Notes under the pieces: model-generated
Seen by the model: only the letters and a program-made list of their open reading frames with translations
Database searches by the model: none
What the model was told of the DNA's origin: nothing
In this document: positions 29,829 through 41,825 of the stretch, piece by piece
How positions within the stretch are numbered: position 1 is the stretch's first letter
How the letters are laid out: every line of letters starts with the position of its first letter
Assembly (NCBI RefSeq): GCF_958979055.1
Contig: NC_084896.1
Location: forward strand, 1,488,001-1,552,000
DNA from: Alnus glutinosa
Lineage: Eukaryota; Streptophyta; Magnoliopsida; Fagales; Betulaceae
DNA: 64,000 nt
Direction of reading: 5' to 3'
Position numbers and translations under genes: made by a program

Positions 29829-30062
29829 CTTTTTTTTTTCTTTTTTCTTTTTTTTTTCTCTCTTTTATTCGAAGGGGAAAAAGATAGAGAGGAAAAAAAT
29901 TATAAAGGAGGGTCTTTACCACTCTCGATCCTTACGGAAGAAAGGAAAGACAAATTGTCAGGAATGCTTCCAAACACCAAGTAAAAAGCAGCCCATTTAG
30001 CAACCGAATATGCCCGAGAGTTGGCACATCTATATACCTTAGAAGCCATCCAAAAATTAAAA
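29829..30062 (-). mobile_element. LINE 3' fragment: RNase H C-terminus and tail
   Basis: On the minus strand a frame reads ASKVYRCANSRAYSVAKWAA, continues FYLVFGSIPDN and reaches a stop at 29900-29902. CANSRAxxVAKWAA is the C-terminal RNase H signature of plant LINEs. The stop is followed by a short 3' region and an A/G-rich tail, seen as T/C runs at 29829-29870 on the plus strand. Upstream similarity ends near 30062, so this is a 5'-truncated insertion. Confidence 0.75.
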
Positions 30063-31074
30063 AGAGAGAAATGCTGCCGACAGGCACATGGCCAGTCGGA
30101 GAAGAGATGTCATTTGTTGATAGTTAAGGTTGAGAGCAAAGAGTAACCTTCAAGCAAGATGGAAGAGCAGCTAAGGGAGAAGGCAAGGCGAATACCAAGG
30201 ACCAAGGGACAATCCTTTATTTCTTAATTACTCTTTTTGTGTATAGTTATGATATGCAAGAACCCCCCCTAACGCCCAAAGGTTAAGTCATTAGAAAATG
30301 CCTTAAACACTTACAAGCATGCACAAAACAAATTGATGAGAAGTTCTAAGTATTGATATTTGATAGGGACACAACAGTTTTTACTGTAAGTTTTTTACAA
30401 ACTCACGTGATAATCTACACACGTCAACCACTAAACAATTAAAGTTACTTGTCAAATTTCGTTGTTTAATTTTTTTCACACATGCTGCACCACATGACAC
30501 TCATATGGTCATATGGATCACCATGTGAGTTTGTAAATAAGTTATAATAAATACTATAGTAGTCCAAGCATTTTTCTTCCATCTATCAAGGAGTATTACT
30601 TTCTTGTGAGTATTCCAGCCTTTTGCTGCTGAATTCATCTCCTTCATCATATGCCCCAAAATATCATAAGGGTTTTTTTTTTTTTTTTTTAACAAGAGTT
30701 GAATTCAGAGATTATTTTACATTTAATTTATTTGCATATAAAAACCAACTTGCTTAATAGTCAATTCTGATTGGACATTCTTCCAACTTGTCCAACTAAT
30801 TCTAGGAGAATTACATGCTTTCATTTCAAAACTGCCAAAAGGTCAACTCAAGAACAATCATCATAACTACATGCACCCAGCACCGACAGGTTTAATTAAT
30901 CCAATTAGTTACTCTTTCTTCCTATTGCCGAAATGCATAAACTAACAACCTAAACCTACAACTTGCAAACAGATGTTGAAGAGCCATCTAATTATATGCA
31001 ATGTACACTAATCATCTTGAAGAGCCTCTAAATATACTTCGTTTTGAATAAAACCAATAGATAGTCTTGTATAA
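30063..31074. other. Spacer with a fold-back repeat
   Basis: At about 30365-30565 two divergent arms are inverted: CAGTTTTTACTGTAAG...TTTACAAACTCACGTGA on the left and, reverse-complemented, CTATAGTATTTATTATAACT...TTTACAAACTCACATGG on the right. This resembles a MITE; a target duplication was not identified. The remainder includes the 3' flank of BDP1. Confidence 0.5.
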
Positions 31075-32427
31075 CTAATAATCACTTTTATATTGACTCC
31101 AGTTAAAGACCTCATCATCGCTTGCATCAGCCTTCACTGGACTTTGAGCTCCTCCGGCAAAATCTACATCCTGATCTTTAACTGCTTCCTCATCCTGCTC
31201 AGGTTTTGCCACTTCCTCCTGCGCACACATCAATAACTGTCAATATAGTAAATCGGGTTAGCAAGTAGCATCAAGAGATGCATGGCATATAGGGATGGTA
31301 ATTCGTGTTCATATGTTGAGTTCGGATCATGTCGAAGTATGGGTATAAAACTATATAGGTCAATTTTAACCCGACCCATTTAATTAAATTTGTCAAATCC
31401 CTCAATCTTAACCCACTAATTTTGTGTTGGGATCGCGGGTCGTGCAAAAAATTGTTAGCCCTAATGGCAAAACCAAAGAATGATGTCATTTTGCTATAAA
31501 AGAAGTAATCATAACTAGTTAACTAAAATGATGAGCATTATCATTTCATGCTTGCATTGCCTAAAGACCAGGCTTCCCAAAGTTTCCTAGAGAAGTATTC
31601 ATTAATCATATATACACTTCAGAATTTCTATAGTGTGCAGTAGCCCCTGTTCTGTCCCAGAGCCAGTAGCTTAGCAGAAGATAAAAGAAAACACCAAAAA
31701 GCTTACCTTGGCTTGAGTTGTCAATTCCACCACCTCCTCCTCCTCCTCGCCTGTTACACCAACTGAGTCCTCTACATTAGAGTGTTCTTCTGCCTGAGAA
31801 GCTTCTTGCAGGCGATCAATCACCAATTGGAAATGGGAATGATCTGCAAGAGAAAATTATATAGTCACAGCAAGTTACCAAGCATGCCAACCCATGATAA
31901 TTAGCTTAATGAAGCTTGAAATAGAAACCATAAAATGCCTCCTATTGATTTCGAAATGGAAATAGTTAAGCTGAATTTTCCCCATTGTTAGAATATTTTC
32001 CATGTTAACATGATTTACTTTCCGTCTAGGTCTATCATTGAATCCTTCCCTTACTTGGTCACCTTACCTTGTTTACCACACCCTAATTCCTCTATAAATA
32101 TCATACAATGTAATATAGTTAAGGTACTTCAATATAGTGAAGATGTAACCTTAAGGGTCTTTATCAGTCTATTTCTTTTTTTTTGATAAGTAATAATAAG
32201 CAAAGAGAGAGAAATAGACTGATAAATTTTATATATAGAGAAATAGACTGATAAAATAAAATTTATCAGTCTATTTCTCTCTCTTTGCTTCTGCTCTCTC
32301 TCTCTCTTTCACTTTATATATTTCTACACTCATGCTCAGATATATGAGAGATTATGAATTAATAAATTTCAATCATGCCAAGATTACTAAATATATGAGA
32401 GATTATGAATCACCTTAGTGAAATTTA

Positions 32428-32486
<59 letters not shown>

Positions 32487-35400
32487 TAAACATTTAAATA
32501 AAGGAATTCACCTTTGGCACGACTTGTCAGGGCTTCAGAAAGCCTTACGGGATATTGACGCTCTTCCTTCTTAAATTTCAACTTGACTTGATGACGTGTT
32601 CGACTGGGAAAAAGTTGTTGTATCATAGAAAAATCTGTCCCAAACTGCCGAACAGCCTATATCAAATTAAAAGAGGGATTGGTTGAATTGTTATATACAG
32701 ATAGACAGAAATTTGCCACTTTTGTTTGGAAAAAGTGAAAAAAGAGCAATTAAATTCTTAATTCCAGGTTAAAAAATGCCAGCAGATGATAAAATTAGGT
32801 ACACCTTACCGTCCCAACCCTTTGACTCTCTTTCACTTTATCTCAAGTTTTAAGCTTTTCAACCTACATTTTTTTTAAAACAAAAGCTTCATCTTCAACA
32901 AAAATCGTAGTACAGAAAGTGTTTACACTGCAATACGTGCAGAAAAAATCCATGTGCTACTGCTTCTACTTAGCACAAAAAAGGATTGAAAACTGCCGCA
33001 TGAAAGTCCAAAAAGACAGATCAAGAGAACCAAAAATCATCTTACCCCATAAGGTCCACTTAAGAGAAGCACTAAAAGAAAAGAAGATGCACTTAAATCA
33101 CAACAAACCAGGGAACGTTGGTCTTGTTATATGGTGCCATGGAAGTTTCTTGGAACCCTCACAACATCTTAGTGCAACTGCAGTTCTGGGGTTGGCTTCA
33201 AACTTCAACTAATGGTGAACACAACTATAGAAAGAAATTCTTATTAGCAACATTTAGAGGGCACGTGATTTTTATAATATAGCCAAAATGATTCAAGGTC
33301 TCTTGGTAATCAGGCATGCTCCTCAAAATTGATAATCTATTACTAAACAATTACTTGCTCAAGGGCTTTAGGGACATAATGCAACGTGACTCCTGCTAAT
33401 GATGGCATAGGTTTGAAACAATACTATTTAGGGTATAAAGGAAAGACCGAGCCTTTAGGCCAAGAAACTAAAGACTAGGAGCCAGCTTACAAGGACTCGT
33501 CAAGGTGAAAGATGGCAGCAATTACTTGAGATAGATTAATCATCCCAATCCCAATCCTTCTAAGTTCTTTTTAAAGTCCAAAGTTAACAAAGCCAATTTT
33601 ATTATAGCGTAGAGAAAAATTCCTCCTATATAATGGTCAATAAAATCCTACTTCTGCAGGAGCAACCAAAGCTGCAGTAGAGGCAACTGTTCGGTGAGCT
33701 TCATATAGGCACCACAACACTAATCAAGCTCATTCATGTGATAATACTCAGTTGTCAAGGGTGTTATCTACCAAGATGGAGTAACTTATGACAGTGACTC
33801 TCTCTCTCCTGAAATACAGATTACGCATAAGCAATACAGAAGATGCGTAACAATGTGAAAACTTCATAATCCATTCGTAAATTACCAAAATTGCTATCTC
33901 CCAACAAACCCACCATGTGACAATGCTGACCCACCAATAAGGAGATGTATACTTGCTTGACAAGTTGTATCCATTTGGTAACTTTTCAAGATTCACGAAT
34001 ACAAATAAATGCTTGACAATGCGCTAAACCATGATGCTGATCCTGTTCATTTGGTAACTTTTCAAGATTCACCATTAACTCAAGAGAACCACTTAGAAGA
34101 TCTCCAACATCACTAATCCTATAAAAATGCCCTCTGCCATGTCCGACATACCTTCATCTTCCTCCATTTTGGCTTAATCATCATTGCACACCACATATAT
34201 TCAGAAATTTCACTGAAGTGATAACAATTTGGCCAATTTGTATTAACTTTTGTGAATGCTACTTGTTGCACCTACCCAACTAACATATAAGCCAAAGTTC
34301 TGCACTAAATTAACTTCAGTTTTAGCAGTTCCATAAGCTGAAACAGACTATTTATTTCCTATCACAATGATGGCAAACCTAGAACTCAGTCACATCCCAT
34401 GATCATAAATGATAGATGGTTATTAATGAGAAAACAAGAAATGAATAAGACATTACAGCTTTATACCTCATAGAACAGTTCTGTGTCTTGTTTTGACCAT
34501 CTTGTACTGGGAGCTTTGTCCATGAAAGACTGGTAATTAATGAGAGTTTCATTTGGTTGAACCTCATAGTTCGGTTGATCATCATCAGAGCCTCTGCCCT
34601 GTTCTGAAGCAAAGGTCTCCTCTCTATTATAAGATGATTCCTCGTTAAAGGAATTGTAAGATCTGCACAGCAAAAAAATTGTCCCAGGAAATATAAACTA
34701 ATCGGGTGCATATAACTCCAGGAGTAGCAAGACCTAAATGCTCACTAACAAGCAAGTCGACCTGCTTTTCATGTTCTTTTGCCATGAGAAATATCATAAT
34801 AGCAACAGCAGCATTTGTTTAAATGACAGGTTTATTTGAAGTCCTGGATTTCATCAAATACTACATATCAACTTTCACGCCGAACAACATTGTTTGATAC
34901 AGTCACATGAATACATTAGAAGCTCGCCTAACCCACCAGGGCCCTACCCTCCCATCCCTAAAAGGCAGTTTTACTGTGTGATAGTTGCAACCTTGTGTGG
35001 ACTTAAACTAAAAGGTTTGTATCCAGTTTTCGATCTCCAAGAACCCAAGAAAGCTTAAGATGGAATATAAATCAAATTGACCTTTAATTAGAGGAACATC
35101 ACAATCCCACATACACACTCACAAAGAATCAACCAAAAAAAAGAAAAAAGAAATAGAAACTCAAATGCTCTGGAGATGCCCACGAATACAATTTTTTTAT
35201 CTGATACAGTAAACAGGTAGCCATAAAACCTGTTTAAGAATTCAGGTACCTTAAATTGGTCAAGGGTGTTTTTGATCTTCCTGCCTCTTTGCTCTGCATG
35301 AATGGACAGGAGGGAAATGACCAAAGATAATTAGAAATTTCGGATCTATCATAAACAGTAAATATACCAAAGGAAATGCTACAAGTGAAAAAGAAAAACA

Positions 35401-38400
35401 TCATCACAAGAATTAGAGTGCAGAAAATGTACCGCTGATCGCTCCCTATACTCTGCATGCAAAATAAGATCCTTGATAGGCAACCTTTGATGGTCAATTT
35501 CATCCCACGGGGTTTCAAGTAAATCCTTGTCAACTACAAAAGAGAAACTAATTCAATACTTCTGTCAATAACCCTACGTTCATGATCCAAATGCCTACAT
35601 ACAAAAGCGTTTTGTCTTGTAATCTTAGGGACCAGAAATTTCATTTACCGCGTCCTCTATTTCGACGAGTTGAATGAGAAAATTTTTTGGGAGGTTCCTT
35701 GGTTGAGTCGTCTGCTACTTCATTGGCCCTCTTACGCTTTCGTACAGGCTTTCCATTTTCAGCCTCAGGTTTCTTTGACTTTCTTGGAGCTCTTTTCTTC
35801 TGGGATGTACTCTCCACTCTATATCCATCATCATAGTCTTCATCTACATTAGAAGTACTGGGAGGTTCAGCGCAGAAGCCACCATTTTCATTATCCTCAT
35901 CATTCGCCTCATCAATAAGTTGGCAAGCTACTCGCTTCCTCAGCTGCCTCGACGATTTCCCACCATCGTTCTCTTCAACAGCTGTAGCAGTTTTTTGGCA
36001 TTTCTGAAGAAGATTTGGTGCAGTAGAAGTTTCTCCTTTTCCACTTTCAGCAGCCTACAATAGAAACATGCAAAGACCAGATTAACATGAGTGAGCAAAA
36101 TGTTTACTATCTGTCAATCAATAATGCATAGCAAACTGTTATAATTGAATTAGCACCTCTGCAGGAACATTAGGAACATCCTTCCGATGCAGAATATCCC
36201 CCAAAAAGTGACCATCTGAGTGAGAATTTTCTGGAAGATTTCTCAATTCTTCATTCATTGGAATTTCAGATGTTGGATCCAAGGCAATAAAATCATCAAA
36301 CCTCATGGAGTTATCCTGAAAAGGATAGTCAGCTGCAAAGGAAGGAACTGAGCCCTCATCCATGTATCCAGTTTCAGAAGTAGCCAGCTGAGGAGCCTGC
36401 AGATGCATAATAGACTCAACTTCTGGGAGAGAGATGCCAGTACTAGGTTTCTCTTTTCTTGTTCTTTTATTGGGCTTGGGTTGAAACTTGCCAGCATGCC
36501 GTACTAAAAATAAAAGAGAACAAATAAACAATTTTAAAATGCAACATAGAGCAAGAACAAATAAAGCATGCAGCTGATTTTGTACATACCAGATGCAATA
36601 TTGGCCTCAGAAATAAAATCTAGGGTTTCGATGCCAGAAAAGACCCCAGCTTCCTGAAACTAATCACAAGTTTGACTAAAACCCAAAAAAACACACACAC
36701 ACACACACTCAGTACTTCTCATAAAGTAACAAATATTTACCTCTGTTTCCGACCTTCCATTGTCAATCTGAATATCACCATCCTTGTTAGAAACAGGAGC
36801 TTCCCTACAGCTTACTGTGTCTTGGGTTGTACCAGGATAAGGACAAGTATGAAGCTCTACAGCATCGCATGTCCTGAGTGCTAAAGAGTCAAAAGAACTA
36901 CAAGCTGGAATACCAAAATTTTCATTGGTATCCTTATTATTGCAAGCAAGAAGAGTAGGCATTTCTAAAGGAGAAAGAGAACCTCCCCCATCATTATTAC
37001 TATCTCTTGTGGCAGCCTCAGGAAGAACATCACCAAAGGGCTCCAATTCAAAACCCATGGAGTCCACCTAAAGCAAAAAGAGTTACCCAATTGGTGGAAC
37101 TTAGAAATATATATAAGTAATATGGCAAAACCAGATTTGGGAAATCCAATTCTCTACCTCTGATGAGAATATTCCTATGCTAGAATGCCAAACACTGTTT
37201 CTGACAGACGTTGAAACCTCTGCATGAGCATCTTTAGAGCCAGCATCCCCTCCAGTCACAAACTTGGATGAGGCCTCAATGGATTCCAAGCTTCTCCTGT
37301 CAGAAAATGAACCTTCATTGTCTTTTGAATGCTGTTGAGTACCCACAATCTCCGAGGTAGCTACAGACATACCATCCCCATTTGTCAATTTATTTTCTGC
37401 AACAACTGGCTGAGCATATTGTGCTGTGTCTAAGCCTGTGGAGGTTAGTCTAACAGCCTTTTCCTCTGTAGCATTTGGAGCTGATGGGACTGATGTAGAA
37501 GTTTTGTTTCCAGAGCGGGATTTAGTCTTGGGTTGAAACTTGCCACCAGCCTTAGCTGCAGAAGAATTTAAGGCAAACCTCTCAAAATGCTTATTATACA
37601 GGAAGAAACTTTTTATATGCAACAAGCTGAATGTGGTGTGTCGGTATAACTTACATTTACTTGCAAGAGGATCAATAATATCATCATATAACGGGTCCAA
37701 ATCCAATCCCAAGGAATCCAGTCTATCATCTGCAACATCACCAGCATGAACAGATGGTGCTGCATCTGAGCCAGTAGAGTTAAGTGTAGGCTCGGGAAAG
37801 ATGTCAGCTGAAGGGTCAACATCCAACTCCGTAGAGTCTGCCTAAAACCAATATTTTTATGGTAATAGAGCTTAGAATTCAACTAGCAGCAATGAACAAA
37901 ATAATTGTAGAGAAACATATATCTTTACCTCAGTCTCCGATTGCCTAAAGCTTAAGTGCCAGTCACCATTGATGTCAGACACTGCAAGCTCTGAAGGTAG
38001 AGCATCTATGGAGCCCACATCCTCCCTGGTCGCAACAGCTTCAGAGGGAGGGTTCACTAATATGGATTGTGTGGTATCGGCTAAGTTTGGAAACCCTGAG
38101 AACAAATCCTCATTGCCTTTTAGAAATTCCTCCGCTGAGGTAGCTAGAGATGAACAAACTGTATTATTCAATTTATTATCTACAGTATCAGCAGGCTGAA
38201 TGGTTTGAGTGGCATCCACATCGGTGATGGGTAGTACAGCAGCCTTTTCCTTTGAATCACTAATGATTGTTGAAGGAACTGAGACAGATGTTCCTTTTCT
38301 AGGCCGTGGTTTAGCCTTGGGTTGAAATTTACCACCAGCCCGAGCTGCTAAAAAGAGGCCAATATTAAACCAACTCATTGATACACATACTGAGGAGAAA

Positions 38401-38462
38401 TACGACAAGCACTTACTACGGTTGATGGCAGGTTCATCAAGAAGATCATCAAAAGGGTCCAT
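31075..38462 (-). CDS. BDP1: TFIIIB subunit B'' (BDP1), SANT-domain protein (14 coding exons, 985 aa)
   Basis: RNA polymerase III initiation factor; with TBP and BRF it forms TFIIIB at tRNA and 5S genes in the nucleus. Exons (minus): 38417-38462, 37929-38344, 37655-37841, 37158-37555, 36741-37067, 36590-36653, 36157-36503, 35649-36054, 35433-35533, 35250-35293, 34467-34662, 32512-32656, 31707-31843, 31075-31218. Sum 2958 nt, in frame, all GT-AG. The SANT (Myb_DNA-bind_7) domain is encoded across exons 11-12 (about residues 823-880: KAPSTRWSKQDTELFYEAVR, FGTDFSMIQQLFPSRTRHQV). A basic KKRAPRKSKK-type region precedes it and a Glu-rich acidic tail follows. The N-terminal half repeats (A)GGKFQPK three times and a DSxxxxLDP motif four times. 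The start is uncertain: an acceptor-like TTAG about 25 bp upstream of the ATG implies at least one further 5' exon. Confidence 0.92.
32198..32290. repeat. Perfect 35-bp inverted repeat in BDP1 intron 12
   Basis: Arms 32198-32232 and 32256-32290 are exact reverse complements with a 23-bp spacer. The word AAATAGACTGATAAA in the arm occurs a third time in the spacer and a fourth time (inverted) at 32162-32176, beside a LINE-like T run plus GATAAGTAAT. The structure would fold into a stable hairpin in the BDP1 pre-mRNA. Confidence 0.9.
32429..32486 (+). repeat. Compound microsatellite (TG)17(AG)12
   Basis: Uninterrupted TG repeat followed directly by AG repeat in BDP1 intron 12. It lies only about 25 bp from the exon 12 splice donor at 32510-32511. 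Confidence 0.95.
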
Positions 38463-39347
38463 CTGAGAACCCTTTGAGTTTGTCTAACACCAGCAGCAAA
38501 GTTTACACATAATAGTCTGAAGCCTTGGGGTGTTCAGAACACTTACCACTGAAACAGTGGTCCTTATGGTGTACCCTCAATAAACCTATGTAGGTGGCAA
38601 ACAATTAGCATTAAAATTAAGTTCAACAGGCAGTTGCAAAATATCTCAAACTGAACAACATGGGTTTTTTTTTTTCCATCCACTTTGAGGGGAAAAAAGG
38701 GCTAGCCTACAAATTCTCGACCGAAATACCAAAGAGATATATTTGAAATATTTTTTGGTTTCTCTTTATTTCTAGACCTTTTGGCATTCAGACTGACGAT
38801 ATTTAACCATGAAGGTTAACATAATCCAACTTTCATGGCAAATCTCCAACTAACGTTAACGGGAAACAAAAAATCTTTATGGAATTCTTCCCAGGAAAAT
38901 TCTGCTAAAAATAGCACATCACATATTTGTTTAAACATAATTGTAGTGGGCATAATTTTCAAGACAAATTTTTAGATGTTCTGATAGACCAGAAAGCTAC
39001 ATTACATTAACAATTTTCAAAATCACCAACATATCATTGGGTGGTGAAAAGTTGCATTAAAAGTAAAATCGTCAATATTTAAATCCCTTCCTTTGTTTCA
39101 TAGTTTGATACATTAGTGAAACTAAAATCTTCACTCAACTGAGCCTAGAAAAAACATTTGGCTTAGTTAAAATCGAGTGTCGACATCAAATGAGTACTAA
39201 CTCCTACATTTTATTTATCTTACCAGGCAGATAATATCCCAAAATGTTACATTTCACTTTGGCGCGAACCCGTTGGGGAGTTTTATCAAACAACTGGTGC
39301 GCTTGCTGTTCGGGTTTGAGCTCTGAACTTGGCCTGCGATTCTAGGG
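38463..39347 (-). promoter_or_regulatory. Upstream region of BDP1 (possible leader exons)
   Basis: Contains splice-like signals on the minus strand: an acceptor TTAG about 25 bp upstream of the first ATG and a donor GTG|GTAAGTG near 38544. A TTTGGCGCGAA word at about 39258-39268 matches the E2F-binding consensus, and a CCAACCCTAG telo-box-like word lies near 39340. These fit a promoter for a growth-related gene reading left, but the transcript start is not placed. Otherwise AT-rich with no ORF. Confidence 0.35.
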
Positions 39348-39770
39348 TTGGAGAGGGAGAGAGGGGGGAGCGTGCTGAGAACCACTGGCACCGCACCGCC
39401 CAGCCCTGATACTGAGGTGATTGAGTTATCGGAGGAGTTCGAGGAACGAACCAAAGAACGAGGGGTTGTGTGCACGAGTTGGGCACCGCAGCTCAAGGTT
39501 TTGGCTCACGTCAAGGTAGGCGGATTCTTGACTCACTCCGGGTGGAGCTCGGTGGTGGAGGCTCTTCAGTCTGAGAGACCTCTCATACTGTTGACCTTCT
39601 TTGCAGACCAAGGGATTAGCGCTAAGGTTTTGGGGGACAAAAAGATTGGGTATTTGATACCGAGGAACAAGCAGGACGGGCGGTTTACGAGGGACTCCGT
39701 GGCCGAGTCGCTAAGGCTGGTGACGGTGGAGGAAGAGGGCAAGTCCTCCAGGTACGGGGAAAAGGCCTAG
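39348..39770 (+). pseudogene. UDP-glycosyltransferase C-terminal fragment (UGT91-like)
   Basis: The 140-codon frame holds a complete 44-residue PSPG motif (W45 to Q88 of the frame): WAPQLKVLAH, then VGGFLTHSGWSSVVEALQ, ending FFADQ. It is followed by GYLIPRN and FTRDSVAESLRLV, typical of UGT91-type rhamnosyl/glucosyltransferases. Homology begins near VLRTTGT (about 39373). The whole N-terminal acceptor domain is missing, and the C-terminal 40-50 residues are replaced by an early stop after EEEGKSSRYGEKA. No intact upstream exon is visible, so it is a gene relic or captured fragment. It lies upstream of BDP1 in divergent orientation. Confidence 0.85.
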
Positions 39771-40684
39771 GAGATTTTGCCCTATTTTCTGTTTAGGGCT
39801 GGGCTTGGGCTCCTCTCGAGGATTCAAATCAAAGAATTGGGAAGCTGAAACTGGGCTGAGGTCGGACCAGTGAAAAAAGGATTCAAAGAAGGCATTAATG
39901 GGCCTTGACCAAGGCCCAAAAAAAGTGATGCATAAAAATTAATTTTTATAGGATATATATATAAAAGAAGAAATTTAAAATACATTTGATTTTAGACAGT
40001 TTGATAGATATTGTCATATTGATACAATTAACTAATTAAGACCCCAACTAACATAAGAAAAATAAAGCTAATTTAGTTTACAAGATCCTTAGAAAAGACG
40101 GGAATATAAATTGCAAACATTTAGGATCAACCTAGAACGTTGTAATTTTTAATTATTTTGAGAAAAGTATTACTGATATAGCGTGTTTTAAGTGTAGCGT
40201 CAATCACTGTTAAACGCTTAAAAAGTACAAATCTTTGCACTAAACCTAAAAAGAGAACAAACTCGGGGCCATATTGGTTAAAATCTTTATTTTATGTTTT
40301 TCATTTGTTTTTCTCAAAATAAATATATTAACAAAAAAATCAAGATACAAAATATCCCTCAAAATACAAAAATAAGTTTTACATTTATATCACATCAGAA
40401 CACTTTTCAAACTGAAAAAGAAATTAATAATAATCTCAAAACACGTTAACAAACAATAACAACTGTCCATCTTTATGGTTGGTATGTTTTTGCCAGGGAT
40501 ATTTCTTTTTCTTTGAGATTTTAATTTAATTCATTCTTAATTTCCAAAAAGAACTTATGCTTTTAAAATCCAAAATGTTCTTGGACTTACTTCCTCTTAT
40601 AACCAGGTGCATGGTCTTTAATAAACCAAAAAAACTGGATTCCAACATACCGTAAGGGTATTTTTAATAGTTTTACCAAATTTT
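39771..40684. other. AT-rich spacer
   Basis: Possible remnant of the glycosyltransferase 3' flank up to about 39930, then AT-rich DNA with a copy of the dispersed short repeat at about 40300-40460. No gene. Confidence 0.55.
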
Positions 40685-41183
40685 ATTGGCCAAAATAGTT
40701 AAAAATTATTTTTTATTTTTATTTTTATTTTAGCCATCAATTTTTTTAAAGCATCTCAGCTACATCACCATTTTAACTATTCACTATTATTGTTCCATTT
40801 AAATAATATTTTTTTAAGTTTCTTTATTATTTTTCTATAATCTTTTTTGAATATTTATATTTTTCTTATGGTCATATTTTTAAAATTTTGTTTTTTTCCT
40901 AATTGTCATTTTTATGAATACGAAAATGTACTATCATATTAGAATTTTAAAACATTTCTATTTAGATGTTAAGAAAATATAAGAAAAAACCACCTAACTA
41001 ACTAAAACGACCCAAGACTCCAAAAGCCGTAAGATTAAAAAATATATTCAAGTTTTTCATCAATTTTCTTATCAAACCATTACTCAGCATTCAGCATTCA
41101 GTAATCAGCATTACAAGAAAGATGACCGAAGAGAATGGGCCGTGTGGGAGAGAAACGAGAAAAAAAAAAAAAAAAAAAAAAAA

Positions 41184-41226
<43 letters not shown>

Positions 41227-41605
41227 CAAATTTAATGATATTGTAAACATTTTGTGAGTCGGTGAATAATGTTCACTCATCAAAGCTTTTTGGTTATAGT
41301 AGTGAGGATGCTAGAGTATATTTTTGTGTATTTTTCACCAAATTGCCATACCAAAAGCTATTTTAATTGTATTAGGATCCTCTCTAATTTAAATGAACTA
41401 GAGAGTATTCCGTTCTTTATAGTGTAGGAGTTTTTTTTTTTTTTTTTTTAACAAAATGTAAAAAGACAAAAATACTCCTACACTATAAGGAACTGGATAC
41501 AAATGAACCGGAGATGATCCGTTTCGATTTTAATGAAGTTGTTAGAAATACTTTAATGAGTTGTCTCCATACTATAGATTGTCCCCACTTGTTCCACCTA
41601 AAGCC
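40685..41605 (+). repeat. Tandem duplication, copy A (uninterrupted)
   Basis: About 0.92 kb, directly adjacent to copy B (41606-43815). Shared landmarks in the same order: ATTTTAGCC near the start, ATGAATACGAAAATGTACT, ATATATTCAAGTTTTTCATC, GTTATAGTAGTGAGG, GGAACTGGATACAAATGAAC (a variant in B) and ATAGATTGTCCCCACTTGTT at the end. Copy A carries an A22 run plus a GA microsatellite (41160-41223), where copy B has an AAAT repeat. Near 41373-41523 an inner inverted repeat around CTTTATAGTGTAGGAGT and ACTCCTACACTATAAGG resembles a MITE. No gene. Confidence 0.8.
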
Positions 41606-41825
41606 AAAAGTGTTAAAAATCAATTTTCTTTATTTTAGCCTTAAAACTTTTTTAAAGCACATCATTATTAGCTTCATTATTTTAGCTATCCACTATTATT
41701 ATTCTATTTAAATAATATTCTTTTCAAATTTCTTTATTATTTTTCTATAATTTTTACCATATTTTTAAAATTTTGTTTTTTTTTCATAATTGTCATATTT
41801 ATGAATACGAAAATGTACTCTCATA

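Noticed and set aside
41098..41283. Minus-strand ORF with alternating Ser-Leu repeats
   Set aside because: Translation of the GA microsatellite and A run; low complexity, no domain.
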